Of a stretch of DNA of 64,000 bases, positions 9,674 through 20,134 are shown one piece after another. The first letter of the stretch is position 1; every line of letters starts with the position of its first letter. Below the pieces are notes generated by a model. The model was not told the DNA's origin and did no database searches. It worked only from the letters and a program-made list of their open reading frames with translations. The translations under genes and the position numbers were made by a program. The stretch spans positions 1 through 64,000 of the forward strand of contig JANQRV010000178.1 of assembly GCA_028284395.1 (NCBI GenBank), given 5' to 3'. This DNA comes from Saprospiraceae bacterium. Lineage in GTDB: Bacteria; Bacteroidota; Bacteroidia; Chitinophagales; Saprospiraceae.

Positions 9674-10984
9674 TTATTTCAATTGTAAAACTGCTTTCCT
9701 AAACCGGTCTCCTCGATCAATATAATTTCTGAAGAGGTCAAAGCTGGCACAGGCCGGAGACATCAAGACTACATCTCCTTCAGTTGCCTCGGTCTGTGCT
9801 AACTTTACAATTTCTTCCACATCTGCCGATTCTGTGAGTGGAATCCCAAAATCTACAAAGTGATTCAGTATCTTGCTATTATCAATCCCCATACAAATGA
9901 TGGATTTCACTTTTTTCCTTACCAAGGCATCCAGAACCGAATAATCATTTCCCTTATCTTGCCCGCCCACAATCCACACAATAGGCTTTTCCATAGCGTC
10001 TAGTGCATAGTATACGGAATCAACATTAGTTGCCTTACTATCATTGATGTACTCTACACCGTCCAGAATGGTCACAGTTTCCATCCGATGAGCAGCATTC
10101 GTGAAAGCGTTAAGCCCATTTTGAATCAGATCCTTTTCCTGACAAAAGTGATGCACGATACTAATGGCAAAAAAGGTATTCATTCGATTGTGGACTCCTC
10201 TAAGAGAGGTTGTCGACAAATCATATTCCTGTCCTCCAACCATCAGTGGTTTTCTAATAGCTTCCTTTTCAAGAATCGGGATCAATTGTGGTTTCAACTG
10301 CTTTTCTCTCATGAACGCTCCAATATTCTCATCACTAGCATTGTAAAAGAACATGTCATCCGGTAACTGGTTACGGATTATTCGAAATTTCGAATCTATA
10401 TATTTACTCAGATCATAATCGTAACGATCCAAATGATCCGGAGTGATGTTTAATATGGCAGCAAAATGAGGCCGGAAATCGACGATCCCATCCAATTGAA
10501 AGCTGCTCAATTCGAGCACAAAGATGCCATCATTCAAGCCTTCATCAATGGTAGTAGCAAAGCTTTTCCCAATATTACCAGCTAGATGAGCTGTCACCTT
10601 ACATGCCGTCAAAAGATGATGGATCAAGCGACAAGTAGTTGTTTTCCCGTTGCTGCCGGTAACAGCAATAATCTGCCCTTTGGCAAATTGTACCGCAAAT
10701 TCAATTTCTGAAATGATCGGAATGCCCGCCGAATCCAACTTTCGGACAACCGGTACGTTATCAGGTATGCCAGGGCTTTTTACGACCACATCGGCCTTTA
10801 GTAACGTTTCTATGTCATGTCCTCCTTCCTCAAAAGGGATATTGCGCTCTTCAAGTTTGGATTTGAATTCTGTTTTGATCTGCCCTCTTTCAGAAACGTA
10901 AACATCGATCCCTTTGGACTTAGCCAGTCTGGCGGCCCCGGTTCCACTTTCTCCCGCACCCAAAACGACCAGTTTCATCATCAA
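9674..10984 (-). CDS. murD: UDP-MurNAc-L-alanine--D-glutamate ligase MurD
   Basis: Cytoplasmic ATP-dependent ligase adding D-Glu. The N-terminal [13 protein letters not shown] loop binds the nucleotide substrate, [11 protein letters not shown] near residue 110 is the ATP loop, and [10 protein letters not shown] is the MurD C-terminal motif. The length of 436 residues is normal. Its start overlaps the mraY stop by 4 nt (ATGA type), suggesting coupled translation. Confidence 0.97.
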   Translation of the reverse strand: MMMKLVVLGAGESGTGAARLAKSKGIDVYVSERGQIKTEFKSKLEERNIPFEEGGHDIETLLKADVVVKSPGIPDNVPVVRKLDSAGIPIISEIEFAVQFAKGQIIAVTGSNGKTTTCRLIHHLLTACKVTAHLAGNIGKSFATTIDEGLNDGIFVLELSSFQLDGIVDFRPHFAAILNITPDHLDRYDYDLSKYIDSKFRIIRNQLPDDMFFYNASDENIGAFMREKQLKPQLIPILEKEAIRKPLMVGGQEYDLSTTSLRGVHNRMNTFFAISIVHHFCQEKDLIQNGLNAFTNAAHRMETVTILDGVEYINDSKATNVDSVYYALDAMEKPIVWIVGGQDKGNDYSVLDALVRKKVKSIICMGIDNSKILNHFVDFGIPLTESADVEEIVKLAQTEATEGDVVLMSPACASFDLFRNYIDRGDRFRKAVLQLK

Positions 10985-12249
10985 CGAATTTTAAGCGTAA
11001 TCAGAGTCAATACAGCGAGAATGATGCCTACGATCCAAAATCGCGTCACGATTTTAGACTCCGCCATTCCCTTTTTCTGATAGTGGTGATGCAACGGGGA
11101 CATTAAAAATATCCTTCGACCTTCGCCATACCTTCTCCTCGTATATTTAAAGTAACTCACCTGCAACATGACAGACACGGTCTCAATAAGAAAAACTCCA
11201 CAAAGCAGAGGGATTAGCAGTTCTTTCCGCAAAACAATTGCCATGGTCGCAATAATACCTCCGATTGTCAAACTACCGGTATCCCCCATGAAAATTTGTG
11301 CCGGAAAGGAGTTGTACCACAAAAACCCGATGCAGGCTCCAATAAAACAGGATGCAAAAATCACCAGTTCATCTGCGCCCGGCAAGTGTAGGATACTGAG
11401 ATAATTTGCCGTAATGGCATTCCCTGACAAATAAGCGAGGATCGCCAAGACCACAGCAATGATCCCAGAAACCCCGGTTGCTAAACCGTCAAGACCGTCG
11501 GTCAAGTTTGCCCCATTGGAAACAGCCGTAACAATGAAAATCACTAAGGGGCAAAACAACAGCCATACCCATCGGTAGGCTGCTTCCTTGCTCAAAGGCA
11601 AGAGCCAGGCATAATCCAGTCTGTTTCCCTTCAAAAAAGGGACGTTTGTGAGATTGGTTTTATAATCCCCCTTCAACACTGCTTCTCCATTATTACCGAC
11701 CCGGATCGTATCTCCTACCATGTGCTTGGGTTGTAGTCCCATAGAAGCAGCGTCTTCCAGATTCATTCGCACTTTTATGTCATCGCTAAAAAGCATCGTA
11801 ATGGCTACGATCAGCCCTAATCCAACTTGGCCACAGATCTTAAACCAACCTTTTAGGCCGGCTTTATTTTTGCGAAAGACTTTGATATAGTCATCCAAAA
11901 AACCAATAACCCCTAGCCAAGCCGTAGTAATGATCATCAGTATGATGTAGACATTGTTAAGTTTGCTCAACAACAAACAAGGAATCAAAATGGCCATAAT
12001 GATTATAATCCCCCCCATGGTCGGAGTACCCTCTTTCTCCTTTTGTCCTTGGAGGCCCAGATCACGGATCGTTTCTCCTACCTGTAGTCTGCGCAAAAAA
12101 TTAATGATTCGACCGCCAAATAGAAGAGAAATCACCAGGGAGATGATGGTCGCAAAACCAGCCCGGAAACTGATGTAGTTGAATAACCGGATCCAACTGA
12201 TCTCTTCTCCGTAAATTTCCTTTAACCAATCAACAAAATATAAAAGCAT
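10981..12249 (-). CDS. mraY: phospho-MurNAc-pentapeptide translocase MraY
   Basis: Integral membrane enzyme forming lipid I from UDP-MurNAc-pentapeptide and undecaprenyl phosphate. Conserved acidic and glycine motifs are present: [25 protein letters not shown] and the C-terminal [10 protein letters not shown]. At 422 residues it is some 60 longer than the E. coli enzyme because of a loop between membrane segments (about residues 160-230), which other Bacteroidota MraY proteins also carry. Confidence 0.97.
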   Translation of the reverse strand: MLLYFVDWLKEIYGEEISWIRLFNYISFRAGFATIISLVISLLFGGRIINFLRRLQVGETIRDLGLQGQKEKEGTPTMGGIIIIMAILIPCLLLSKLNNVYIILMIITTAWLGVIGFLDDYIKVFRKNKAGLKGWFKICGQVGLGLIVAITMLFSDDIKVRMNLEDAASMGLQPKHMVGDTIRVGNNGEAVLKGDYKTNLTNVPFLKGNRLDYAWLLPLSKEAAYRWVWLLFCPLVIFIVTAVSNGANLTDGLDGLATGVSGIIAVVLAILAYLSGNAITANYLSILHLPGADELVIFASCFIGACIGFLWYNSFPAQIFMGDTGSLTIGGIIATMAIVLRKELLIPLLCGVFLIETVSVMLQVSYFKYTRRRYGEGRRIFLMSPLHHHYQKKGMAESKIVTRFWIVGIILAVLTLITLKIR

Positions 12250-12283
12250 CCTTACTGTTTATGAAGGTTTCTAACCTATTCCA

Positions 12284-13735
12284 TTACAATAACTCATTTT
12301 CTAAAATCTCTCGATCATCAAAGGGAAATCGAACGCCATCGATTTCTTGATATTTTTCGTGCCCTTTTCCCGCAACGAGAATGATATCCCCCGCATTGGC
12401 GATCCGGCATGCCGTTCGGATAGCCTCCCTCCGATCCGTAATTGACAATACTTTTCGAACCGCCACAGCCGGGATCCCCTTTTCCATTTCTTCGATAATG
12501 CTATGAGGGTCTTCGGATCTTGGATTATCAGAAGTAAGAATGACCTGATTACTCCAATCACATGCTACCTTAGCCATGGTGGGCCTTTTTTCCCGATCCC
12601 GATCCCCTCCACATCCGACTACCGTGATCACTCGGGCAGTAGAATTCCTTACCTGGGCAATCGTCTTAAGTACATTTTCAAGTGCATCAGGTGTATGCGC
12701 ATAATCAACAATTGCAGTGATCTTACTTTCCGGTCCGACAATACTTTGAAATCGCCCTTCCGGGGCCTGCAAACTGCTTAATTTGGTGAGAACTTCATAA
12801 GCATCTGCCTCTAACAGCATTGAAGTACCGTAGACGGCCAACAGATTATAGGCATTGTAATGGCCGACCAACTGGCTGAATATTGAAGTGCCGTTCATTT
12901 CCAGATAAAGTCCTGAGATGCTATTTTCTAAAACTTTGCCCTTAAAATCAGCCACCCTTTTCAAACTGTAGGTATAAACCTTGGCTTTGGTGTTTTGGAC
13001 CATCACTGTACCCCGTTTGTCATCAATATTGACGAGGGCAAATGCAACCGCAGGCAACTCATCAAAAAAAGCCTTTTTTGCCTTGATATAAGCATCAAAA
13101 GTTTTGTGATAAAGTAAGTGGTCGTGCGACATATTTGTAAAGACTCCGCCTGTAAAGTGCAATCCAGCGATCCGTCTTTGATGTACAGCGTGGGAGCTAA
13201 CTTCCATAAAGGCATAGTCACAACCTGCCTCAACCATTTTTGAGAGAAGGTCATTTAGAGTGATCGCGTCGGGAGTCGTATACTTTGTCGTCAAGATTTC
13301 GGTACCAATTCGATTCACATTTGTCGACAACAGGCCGCATTTATAGCCTAACTCGGAAAACAGGTCGAACAACAAAGTTGCGATCGTCGTCTTGCCATTG
13401 GTCCCGGTGATCCCAACAAGTTGCAAAGATCGGGAGGGATGACCAAAAAAAGTACTGGCCAATCTGCCAAGACTATCCGGGCTATTCTGAACTTTCAAAT
13501 AGGTAATTCCATCGAGAAATTGATCGGGACTTTCTTGATATAGGATCGCCTTTGCCCCGTTATTTACTGCCTTTTCAATGAACTTGTGACCGTCGACTTG
13601 AACCCCCTTGATGGCTACAAACAAATCGCCAGTCGTTATCTTTCTAGAATCAAATTCAATCTTGTTTATCTCTATTGCCGTATCTCCGTGTGTATCAATT
13701 GTGTTTATTGCAGCTAAGAGCTGTTTTAAATTCAT
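12284..13735 (-). CDS. murE: UDP-MurNAc-tripeptide synthetase MurE, meso-DAP type
   Basis: Cytoplasmic ligase adding the third stem-peptide residue. The ATP loop GTNGKTT is at residues 111-117. The C-terminal motif DNPRSEDP is the form found in meso-diaminopimelate-adding enzymes, so the wall should be of the DAP type. The length of 483 residues is normal. There is a 34-nt gap to mraY and 9 nt to ftsI. No murF is present in this cluster, so it must be elsewhere. Confidence 0.96.
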   Translation of the reverse strand: MNLKQLLAAINTIDTHGDTAIEINKIEFDSRKITTGDLFVAIKGVQVDGHKFIEKAVNNGAKAILYQESPDQFLDGITYLKVQNSPDSLGRLASTFFGHPSRSLQLVGITGTNGKTTIATLLFDLFSELGYKCGLLSTNVNRIGTEILTTKYTTPDAITLNDLLSKMVEAGCDYAFMEVSSHAVHQRRIAGLHFTGGVFTNMSHDHLLYHKTFDAYIKAKKAFFDELPAVAFALVNIDDKRGTVMVQNTKAKVYTYSLKRVADFKGKVLENSISGLYLEMNGTSIFSQLVGHYNAYNLLAVYGTSMLLEADAYEVLTKLSSLQAPEGRFQSIVGPESKITAIVDYAHTPDALENVLKTIAQVRNSTARVITVVGCGGDRDREKRPTMAKVACDWSNQVILTSDNPRSEDPHSIIEEMEKGIPAVAVRKVLSITDRREAIRTACRIANAGDIILVAGKGHEKYQEIDGVRFPFDDREILENELL

Positions 13736-13744
13736 GTTTCCGTT

Positions 13745-15895
13745 TTAATCCAGGGTCAACTTAATGGTTTGGCCATTGATCATCGTACCAGCCAAAATAG
13801 ACTGACTTACCACTTTCCCAAAGCCACTGATTTCAACTCCCAGACCTCTGTTCTCGAGGACGTATAAGGCATCTCTCAATCCCATTCCTACTACGCTTGG
13901 TACCCGATCTTGCGGAATAGACTTGTTCAATATTTTAATGGAATCGGTGCGGGAATCAATCACGCCCAACTCGGTTTCCGGCTGTCCGTAATAACGAAGA
14001 TTCAATTGACTGAGTACTTGCTGAATATCTTCCTTATGGCCGATGTCCATATGAGGCAATTGGCGGCTCACCAATTTGGGTTTTGGCAAATTATTTAAAG
14101 GAGCATGCAGCTTGATCTTTGTGGCATAGGCCTTGTCCGCTATCTCTCTGAAAACGGGCCCTGCCACCTCACCTCCGTAAAAGCCATTTTGCTTGGGGTT
14201 ATAAATGACAACGATACAGGAATAAATCGGTTTGTCAGCCGGAAAATACCCTACAAAGGAAGCCTGATACCCACCGACTCTAGTATAAGTTGAGTAACGA
14301 GTATAATCAATTTGGGCCGTCCCGGTCTTTCCAGCAAATCGATATTCATCAGTATATAATTTATACGCAGTCCCATTTTCTACTACTCCTTCCAGCAATT
14401 CCTTAGCAGCTTCTATGGTGTTCGGAGAAGCGATTTGTTTTTTGATTACCAGCGGTTTAACAACTTCCTTTGTCTCTCCAAAATGTTGGATTTCCGAAAC
14501 TAGGTAAGGCTTCATCATCGTTCCATTATTCGCTACGGCATTGTAAAAGGTCAGCAGTTGTAATGGAGTAATTTGCAATTCATATCCATGGGCCATCCAA
14601 GGCAAGGTCAATCCACTCCAAAGATCCTCTTCGGAACCCGCTTCCTTGATATAGGGGTCAACTTCCCCATCTATTTCAATTCCAGTCGGTAAATTCAGAT
14701 TAAAATCCTTAAGTCGTTGAATGAAACGAGCCGCACCTTCCCATCTGACGGTTTCATTCTCACGACCATAATAATGATCTACCAGAGTAGCTATACCGAC
14801 ATTAGAGGATATTTCGAAGGCATGCTTGATCGTTACGCTGTCTAAATTTCGGCTCAGTGGGTTATCATCCGTCATGGTGATTTCATAAAACATCTTCTCT
14901 CCATTCTCCAGGTGTACACTATCGTCAAGAGAGATGTAGCCATCTTCTAACAAGGCCATAATAGAAGCCAATTTAAAAGTTGAGCCGGGTTCCGTACGAG
15001 AACCGATCGCATTGTTATAGACTTCGAAGAACCCATCTTCGTCCTTACCTTTGCTCAAATTCGCAATGGCTTTTATGGCACCGGTCTTTACATCCATTAC
15101 AATGGCAGCCCCCCAATCCGCATCGTGGGCCTGGACTCCCCTCATCAATGCCGATTCGGCAATATCTTGAAGATTGATGTCGAGTGTAGTAACAATATCG
15201 TAACCATTCTGTGGTTCAATCTGTGTCAAATCCTGAAGTGGCATCCAAATGTTATTGCCTTTGTCGACCAAAGCCATCATTTGTTGTCCAGGCACTCCTC
15301 CCAATACTTCGTCGAACCGGCCTTCCAAGCCGATCTTATATTCTCCTCGAGAATACCCAATGGACCTGAAAGCCAATCTACCAAAGGGATATTCGCGGCC
15401 ATTCTTTTTCCGTGCGATGAAACCACCGCGAAACTGCCCCAACTCAAAAAGAGGTAATTCCTCCAACATTTGTTTTTGAGAATAGGAAATCCCTCGCACT
15501 AATGGAATGAAGCGTTTCTTACCGGCTCTCCATTGCATCAATAGTTCACGATATTTACCAGCCGTGTATTGCCCAATGTATTGATTCAGACTTTGAGCTA
15601 AAGAATCGACATGGTAGTGAAAATCTTCATCTGAAGCAGCGAGAGGGTCAAAGTAAATGTCAAAAAACGGAATGGAGGTCGCCAATAGACTCCCATCTTC
15701 AGCCATGATGTTCCCCCGTTCAGCTTCTACCGTACGTAATTGTATGTAACGCTGTTCCCCCTTCCCTCTCCAGTAATCACCTTCCAAAATGCCGATCTGA
15801 ATGGTTCGATAAAGCAATAGGACGGATATTGGTACGATGATACCAAACAATATGATGTAAATCCTTACCAGTACTTCATTCTTAATATCCATCAC
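13745..15895 (-). CDS. ftsI: division transpeptidase FtsI (PBP3-type) with PASTA domain
   Basis: A class B penicillin-binding protein of 716 residues. It has an N-terminal membrane anchor (about residues 9-29), a pedestal domain, then a transpeptidase domain with SxxK at S305/K308 (GSTFK), SxN at 363-365 (SSN) and KTG at 523-525. The catalytic set is therefore complete. A C-terminal PASTA domain (from VPSVVGMGLRDALYVLE) follows. PASTA-bearing division PBPs are usual in Bacteroidota. Confidence 0.96.
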   Translation of the reverse strand: MMDIKNEVLVRIYIILFGIIVPISVLLLYRTIQIGILEGDYWRGKGEQRYIQLRTVEAERGNIMAEDGSLLATSIPFFDIYFDPLAASDEDFHYHVDSLAQSLNQYIGQYTAGKYRELLMQWRAGKKRFIPLVRGISYSQKQMLEELPLFELGQFRGGFIARKKNGREYPFGRLAFRSIGYSRGEYKIGLEGRFDEVLGGVPGQQMMALVDKGNNIWMPLQDLTQIEPQNGYDIVTTLDINLQDIAESALMRGVQAHDADWGAAIVMDVKTGAIKAIANLSKGKDEDGFFEVYNNAIGSRTEPGSTFKLASIMALLEDGYISLDDSVHLENGEKMFYEITMTDDNPLSRNLDSVTIKHAFEISSNVGIATLVDHYYGRENETVRWEGAARFIQRLKDFNLNLPTGIEIDGEVDPYIKEAGSEEDLWSGLTLPWMAHGYELQITPLQLLTFYNAVANNGTMMKPYLVSEIQHFGETKEVVKPLVIKKQIASPNTIEAAKELLEGVVENGTAYKLYTDEYRFAGKTGTAQIDYTRYSTYTRVGGYQASFVGYFPADKPIYSCIVVIYNPKQNGFYGGEVAGPVFREIADKAYATKIKLHAPLNNLPKPKLVSRQLPHMDIGHKEDIQQVLSQLNLRYYGQPETELGVIDSRTDSIKILNKSIPQDRVPSVVGMGLRDALYVLENRGLGVEISGFGKVVSQSILAGTMINGQTIKLTLD

Positions 15896-15992
15896 AAATG
15901 CTTTTCGCCTTTGTTGTTCTTTTAAAAGTGGTTTGCCCGCAGGCTTTGTTAAATTATATTCCTGGTAAATGTAGTTACAGATCCACCTTGAC

Positions 15993-16319
15993 TTATTCTT
16001 CGGCCCTAATCTTCAATCTTTTGGGTTTGCTTCTGATCGGCTGCAATCCGTCCTCCTTTGCGTTCTCTACCACCTCCGATCGTTTGCTATTGTACATGTT
16101 TTCAGCATGAAGTGATTTATAGTACCACCGCATTTCTTTAATTTCTTGTTGATACATCTGTATTTGCCTCACATTTCTCTCTGCATAATGTGCATTGGCA
16201 ATGTAAATGGTTGCCAAAAACCCTAAGAATACTACAAAAGGAGTATTCTTCAGTATCCACTCTGAAGTAATAAAACTTAAATCATTGATTGTTAGATTAT
16301 TACCTTTTTTTCGAGCCAT
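15993..16319 (-). CDS. ftsL: FtsL-like cell division protein
   Basis: A 108-residue bitopic protein with a basic cytoplasmic start (MARKKG), one membrane segment at about residues 27-43 and a short coiled-coil-like periplasmic part rich in Gln, Glu and Arg. The assignment rests on topology, size and its position between rsmH and ftsI; sequence similarity to proteobacterial FtsL is low in this phylum. It is followed by a 97-nt gap before ftsI. Confidence 0.8.
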   Translation of the reverse strand: MARKKGNNLTINDLSFITSEWILKNTPFVVFLGFLATIYIANAHYAERNVRQIQMYQQEIKEMRWYYKSLHAENMYNSKRSEVVENAKEDGLQPIRSKPKRLKIRAEE

Positions 16320-16500
16320 TCAACTGTTTATTTATTTAACGGTTTTCAATACCCCGGTTATTATGCAATCTTCATTTTTATGATAGGTTTCTCAAGCTTA
16401 TTCTTGTTCCGGCAACCCCACACTTTCCCACAAAAAGAAGCACCGATATCACTTCGTGTATAAATTACGAGAATTTACCTCAGAAAAAGCATATCGCCCA

Positions 16501-17400
16501 CTAATTTTTTTCTCCGATTCGAAGTTTTGCACTTCTCGCCCGGGCATTTTCTTTCACTTCCTCAGAGGTAGGCAAGATGGCCTTCTTCGTTAAGATCTTG
16601 AAAGGCCTGTTAATATGACCATAAAAGTCTTTTTCCACAACCCCTTCAACATTGCCAGTTTTCAAAAAGTGCTTTACAATTCGGTCTTCCACCGAATGAT
16701 AAGAAAGGACGACCAACCGCCCACCTGGCTTCAAAAGTGCTAGGGCATTCTCCAACAGCTGCTGGAGTGCCTCCACTTCTCCGTTAACCTCCATCCTCAG
16801 CGCTTGAAATACTTTGGCCAGATACCTTTGTCTTTGGCCTTTGATGATCGGCTCCACAATTTCCAATAGGTCCGAAATACTATCTATAGAATATTTTGAA
16901 CGGTATTCCACAATCCTGGTTGCTAAGGTCTTTGCATTTCTCACTTCTCCGAACAAACTAAATATCCTTTGCAATGATCCAGGGTCGTATTTTTTGATTA
17001 TATCCGCTGCCGTCACTTCCGTTCCTTGGTTCATCCTCATGTCTAGTGGCCCGTCGTTGCGAAAGGAAAAACCCCTTTCCGGAACATCAAACTGATGTGA
17101 GGAAACACCAAGATCCGCCAGAATACCATCTACTTCTCTAATGCCATGAACTCTTAAAAATCTTGGCATATAACTAAAATTACTGGCTACGAACACGAAC
17201 CTTCTATCCTCCAGGGCATTCTTCTCCGCATCCGAATCTTGATCAAAACCAAACAATCGTCCATTGGGACCCAATTGATCTAAAATCCGAGCTGAATGAC
17301 CGCCGCCACCGAAAGTGGCATCGACGTAAACCCCCTCCTGTTGCACCTTCAAACCCTCTACCGCCTCTTCCAGCATGACTGCCTTATGATATACCTGCAT
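16501..17400 (-). CDS. rsmH: 16S rRNA (cytosine-1402-N4) methyltransferase RsmH
   Basis: SAM-dependent methyltransferase modifying the ribosomal decoding centre. It has the family start MQVYHKAVMLEEAVEGL, the SAM motif DATFGGGGHS, and later GILADLGVSSHQFD and LSYHSVEDRIVK. I placed the start at 17400 (299 residues): an upstream in-frame ATG at 17478 would add 26 atypical residues lying within mraZ. With the chosen start it overlaps the mraZ 3' end by 17 nt, suggesting coupled translation. Confidence 0.95.
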   Translation of the reverse strand: MQVYHKAVMLEEAVEGLKVQQEGVYVDATFGGGGHSARILDQLGPNGRLFGFDQDSDAEKNALEDRRFVFVASNFSYMPRFLRVHGIREVDGILADLGVSSHQFDVPERGFSFRNDGPLDMRMNQGTEVTAADIIKKYDPGSLQRIFSLFGEVRNAKTLATRIVEYRSKYSIDSISDLLEIVEPIIKGQRQRYLAKVFQALRMEVNGEVEALQQLLENALALLKPGGRLVVLSYHSVEDRIVKHFLKTGNVEGVVEKDFYGHINRPFKILTKKAILPTSEEVKENARARSAKLRIGEKN

Positions 17401-17854
17401 CGTTGTCCTCTTTAGCCCCCAGAACCTCTTCGGCCAGATCCGAAAAATCCCGGGGTTCATTCCGCAACAAGTTATCATATTCTTCTTTCGACCACAACTC
17501 TATGCGGTCGTTAAATGCCGAAAGAATAACTTCTTTCTTTATCTCGGCGTAATCAAGTAATCTTCTAGTAATAAGAATCCGATCAGACTTGTCAATTGAT
17601 ACTGTCTGAGCGCCCCGGTAAAAATACCTCACAAAATCCCGGTTCTTTTTGTTGTATAGATTCAACTGATTGATCTCTGCGGTAATCTTTTCCCAAACCC
17701 GTTCGGGGTATATCATCAAATACTTTTCAAAACCTCGGTTAATTACAAAATTGCTTGCCCCGGCTTCCCCCAATTGGTGGATCAGTCCACTCGGCATCCG
17801 CATTCTACCCTTCTCATCTATCTTACAGTCATATTCTCCTAATAACTGATGCAT
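17384..17854 (-). CDS. mraZ: transcriptional regulator MraZ
   Basis: First gene of the dcw cluster. The 156-residue protein has two AbrB-like DNA-binding repeats; the first starts LLGEYDCKIDEKGRMRMPSGL and the second has DKSDRILITRRLLDYAEI. MraZ assembles as a ring and binds direct repeats upstream of its own operon in bacteria where it has been studied. Such repeats are present here at 17892-17928. Confidence 0.95.
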   Translation of the reverse strand: MHQLLGEYDCKIDEKGRMRMPSGLIHQLGEAGASNFVINRGFEKYLMIYPERVWEKITAEINQLNLYNKKNRDFVRYFYRGAQTVSIDKSDRILITRRLLDYAEIKKEVILSAFNDRIELWSKEEYDNLLRNEPRDFSDLAEEVLGAKEDNDAGIS

Positions 17855-17891
17855 TTCTTACATAGCTTTTGCAAATAACAGATCAAATCTA

Positions 17892-17928
17892 CAACTTTTT
17901 TCCACTTTTTGCCACTTTTCTCCACTTT
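17892..17928 (-). promoter_or_regulatory. MraZ box array (four 10-bp repeats)
   Basis: On the minus strand the unit AAAGTGG occurs three times with exactly 10-bp spacing (plus-strand CCACTTT at 902, 912 and 922 of this kilobase), with a fourth degenerate unit AAAGTTG at 892-898. This matches the MraZ-binding repeat AAAGTGK-N3 described from Mollicutes. The array ends 38 nt from the mraZ start codon. The rest of the 17855-18168 intergenic stretch holds only an ATCCAG/CTGGAT mini-hairpin; no clear -33/-7 promoter was found. Confidence 0.75.
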
Positions 17929-18168
17929 TTAATTTTCTGTATAACAAAGTATTAGCCTATAACTTTCAATGAATTACCAATACTAAATGAAGGATATTAC
18001 TGCTAAAAAGCGAAGAGACGATCCCGATCGATCCCGGAGTAGCGAGGCTGTTAACGACCAAGCCAATACTATCTAAGTCATTAAAATACAATCATTTAAT
18101 CCAAAGAAAACTTCAATCCAGGATTCAACTGGATGGTCATGAGGTGGGAAAAAGTGGAATAACGGCTA

Positions 18169-18915
18169 TTACTGGGGTACACTGACTAATTTGTAGCTTT
18201 TGAATAGGCTCCGAAATCTCATTTGCAGGACACCTAAAATCGCTTCTTTTACAATTTTCATCGACATTTTTGAGACGCCTTCAACCCGATCAACAAAAGT
18301 AATTGGCACTTCGACAATCTTAAATCCTAAGGTCATTGCAGCAAACTTCATTTCAATTTGGAAGGCATAACCAATAAAGCGGATTTTACCCAAATCCATT
18401 TGCTCCAGGACATTCCTCCGATAACAGACGAATCCCGCAGTAGGATCCTTGACGGGCATCCAGGTAACCAATCGAACATAAAGGGAAGCACCGTAGGAAA
18501 GGAACAGGCGGTCAAAGGGCCAATTTTCAACCTTTCCACCCTTGACATACCGGGAACCTACAGAAACGTCACCACCGCCCGATTTACATGCCTTGTATAA
18601 TCGAGGTAAGTCTTCTGGATTGTGGGAAAAATCAGCATCCATTTCGATGAAATAGTTGTAGTGATTTTGCAGCCCCCACCTGAAACCTGCGATATAAGCG
18701 GTGCCAAGGCCCGATTTTCCTTCTCTTTCCAATAAAAAAATGCGGCCTGCATGAATGTCCTGCATCTCTTTGACCAATTGTCCTGTACCATCTGGCGAAT
18801 TGTCATCAACCACCAGTATATGGAACGATCCCTCCAAATCGATCACCGCTTGTATAATCTTCTGGATATTCTCCTTTTCGTTATAAGTAGGTATTATTAC
18901 CAAGCAATCTGTCAC
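18169..18915 (-). CDS. polyprenol monophosphomannose synthase-like glycosyltransferase (GT2)
   Basis: A 248-residue family 2 glycosyltransferase without membrane segments. It has VIIPTYNEKENI, the nucleotide-binding VVDDNSPDGTG and the metal-binding EMDADFSHNP. Overall it resembles DPM1, which moves mannose or another sugar from a nucleotide sugar to polyprenyl phosphate at the cytoplasmic membrane face. It is next to, but transcribed independently of, the dcw cluster. Confidence 0.9.
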   Translation of the reverse strand: MTDCLVIIPTYNEKENIQKIIQAVIDLEGSFHILVVDDNSPDGTGQLVKEMQDIHAGRIFLLEREGKSGLGTAYIAGFRWGLQNHYNYFIEMDADFSHNPEDLPRLYKACKSGGGDVSVGSRYVKGGKVENWPFDRLFLSYGASLYVRLVTWMPVKDPTAGFVCYRRNVLEQMDLGKIRFIGYAFQIEMKFAAMTLGFKIVEVPITFVDRVEGVSKMSMKIVKEAILGVLQMRFRSLFKSYKLVSVPQ

Positions 18916-19325
18916 CTAATACGATTTAATGTGCTGTAAGTATTAAAATTTTCAAAAATTTCTTCAGCCTCGGTCTCGATTTGGAATGTATGGACCTATT
19001 TCTGTAGCAAATGTTGTACCGGGATGATGGCTGAGGGTCGATTGTAATTTAGCAAGTTAATTCTTAATCGGCTTACACACAAGAAATTTCTCTTAAATGT
19101 ATCCACAAACCAAGGTTAGATATAGATCTGCTCAACATGTTGACTGGAAAAAAGGGAATTTGGAAAAGCATGAACCATCGCTACGGAGTGTTCCGTATAC
19201 TTAGGTCGGGAAATTAACTATCATTGTAAAAAATCCCCATCAGCAGTGTTGTGTTGATCGAACGACAATCCGATTGCGCAAATGAAGGTAATTTTGTTTT
19301 TGTTTGCTGATAATCTCGAAAATTT
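18916..19325. other. divergent intergenic region without gene
   Basis: 410 nt between divergent genes. It contains a 6-bp palindrome TACGGA-gtgt-TCCGTA at 19182-19197. A -7-like TAATTTTG at 19289-19296 lies 30 nt before the next plus-strand gene, but no TTG/TTTG sits at the right -33 distance. No reading frame looks coding. Confidence 0.5.
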
Positions 19326-20126
19326 ATGAAAAATTTACTTTTGATTATGACTTTGTTGCCTTGGGCAGCAGTCGCTTATTGTCAAGGCCCCATCAGTGGT
19401 TTTCTCGTGGGCAGAGCGAAGACTGACCTGGCCATCAATTATGGTTATGATAATTATGACACCTATGTATTTGGTGAGGAAGAGCAATCCATTTCGGTTA
19501 CTACCACTTCTTTAAACCTATATGCAGAGCATGGTTTTACGGATTCACTCAGTATTGTTTTTACTGCGCCTTATGTTAGTATCCAGAATGGTGACAGCGG
19601 ATTACAAGATGGCAGTCTTTTCCTCAAATACAAAAACCAAGAAATCAATACCAATCTGGGAAGTCTTCGGTTTGTGTCTGCTGTCGGCATTAGTCTCCCA
19701 CTGAGCGGTTATTCTACGGACACGGAAAGACCAATTGGCGAAAGAGCAACGGTACTGCAAGGCCGGTTTGCAGCTCAATACAACTTCCGCGCTGGTTTTT
19801 TCGTCCACGTACAATCAGGCCTCAATTTTCGGATAAGCCCTCAATCCCAGGGAGGAATACCATTGTTACTGCGGATGGGGATGGGTACTCGCAGAATTTA
19901 CGGAGAAGCATGGATCGAGTTTTTCAGAACACTGGATGCTGGAGTAGACGATCGGATCAGAGGAGGAGCAGGGTCCAATTGGGTCAAAGTAGGCGGCTCT
20001 ATTTACGTACCAGTCACGCCCTACTTTGGACTAAACCTTAATGGAGCTCACTTTCTAAGTGGTAAAAACATTGGCCTTTCCACCATGCTCTTTACCGGTA
20101 TTATTCTCAAAAGGAATTGGAAGTAG
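19326..20126 (+). CDS. putative outer-membrane beta-barrel protein
   Basis: A 266-residue protein with a signal peptide ending near AVAYCQG. Alternating hydrophobic/aromatic strands follow throughout, and the protein closes on a strand (LFTGIILKRNWK), as in outer-membrane barrels. I do not recognise a close family; it vaguely resembles transporter-like barrels of the phenol-degradation MetA type. It ends 8 nt from the convergent 2TM-domain gene. Confidence 0.65.
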   Translation: MKNLLLIMTLLPWAAVAYCQGPISGFLVGRAKTDLAINYGYDNYDTYVFGEEEQSISVTTTSLNLYAEHGFTDSLSIVFTAPYVSIQNGDSGLQDGSLFLKYKNQEINTNLGSLRFVSAVGISLPLSGYSTDTERPIGERATVLQGRFAAQYNFRAGFFVHVQSGLNFRISPQSQGGIPLLLRMGMGTRRIYGEAWIEFFRTLDAGVDDRIRGGAGSNWVKVGGSIYVPVTPYFGLNLNGAHFLSGKNIGLSTMLFTGIILKRNWK

Positions 20127-20134
20127 TCTGCACT

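Noticed and set aside
17401-17478. 26-residue N-terminal extension of RsmH
   Set aside because: The residues are unlike the family and lie in mraZ; MQVYHKAVMLEE is the usual start.
17892-17928. Short tandem repeats that might be a CRISPR fragment
   Set aside because: The units are 10 bp with no spacers, adjoin mraZ and match MraZ boxes.
18143-18158. A second possible MraZ site (GTGGGAAAAAGTGGAA) on the plus strand
   Set aside because: Only two units with spacing other than 10 bp, at the 3' end of an unrelated gene; likely chance.
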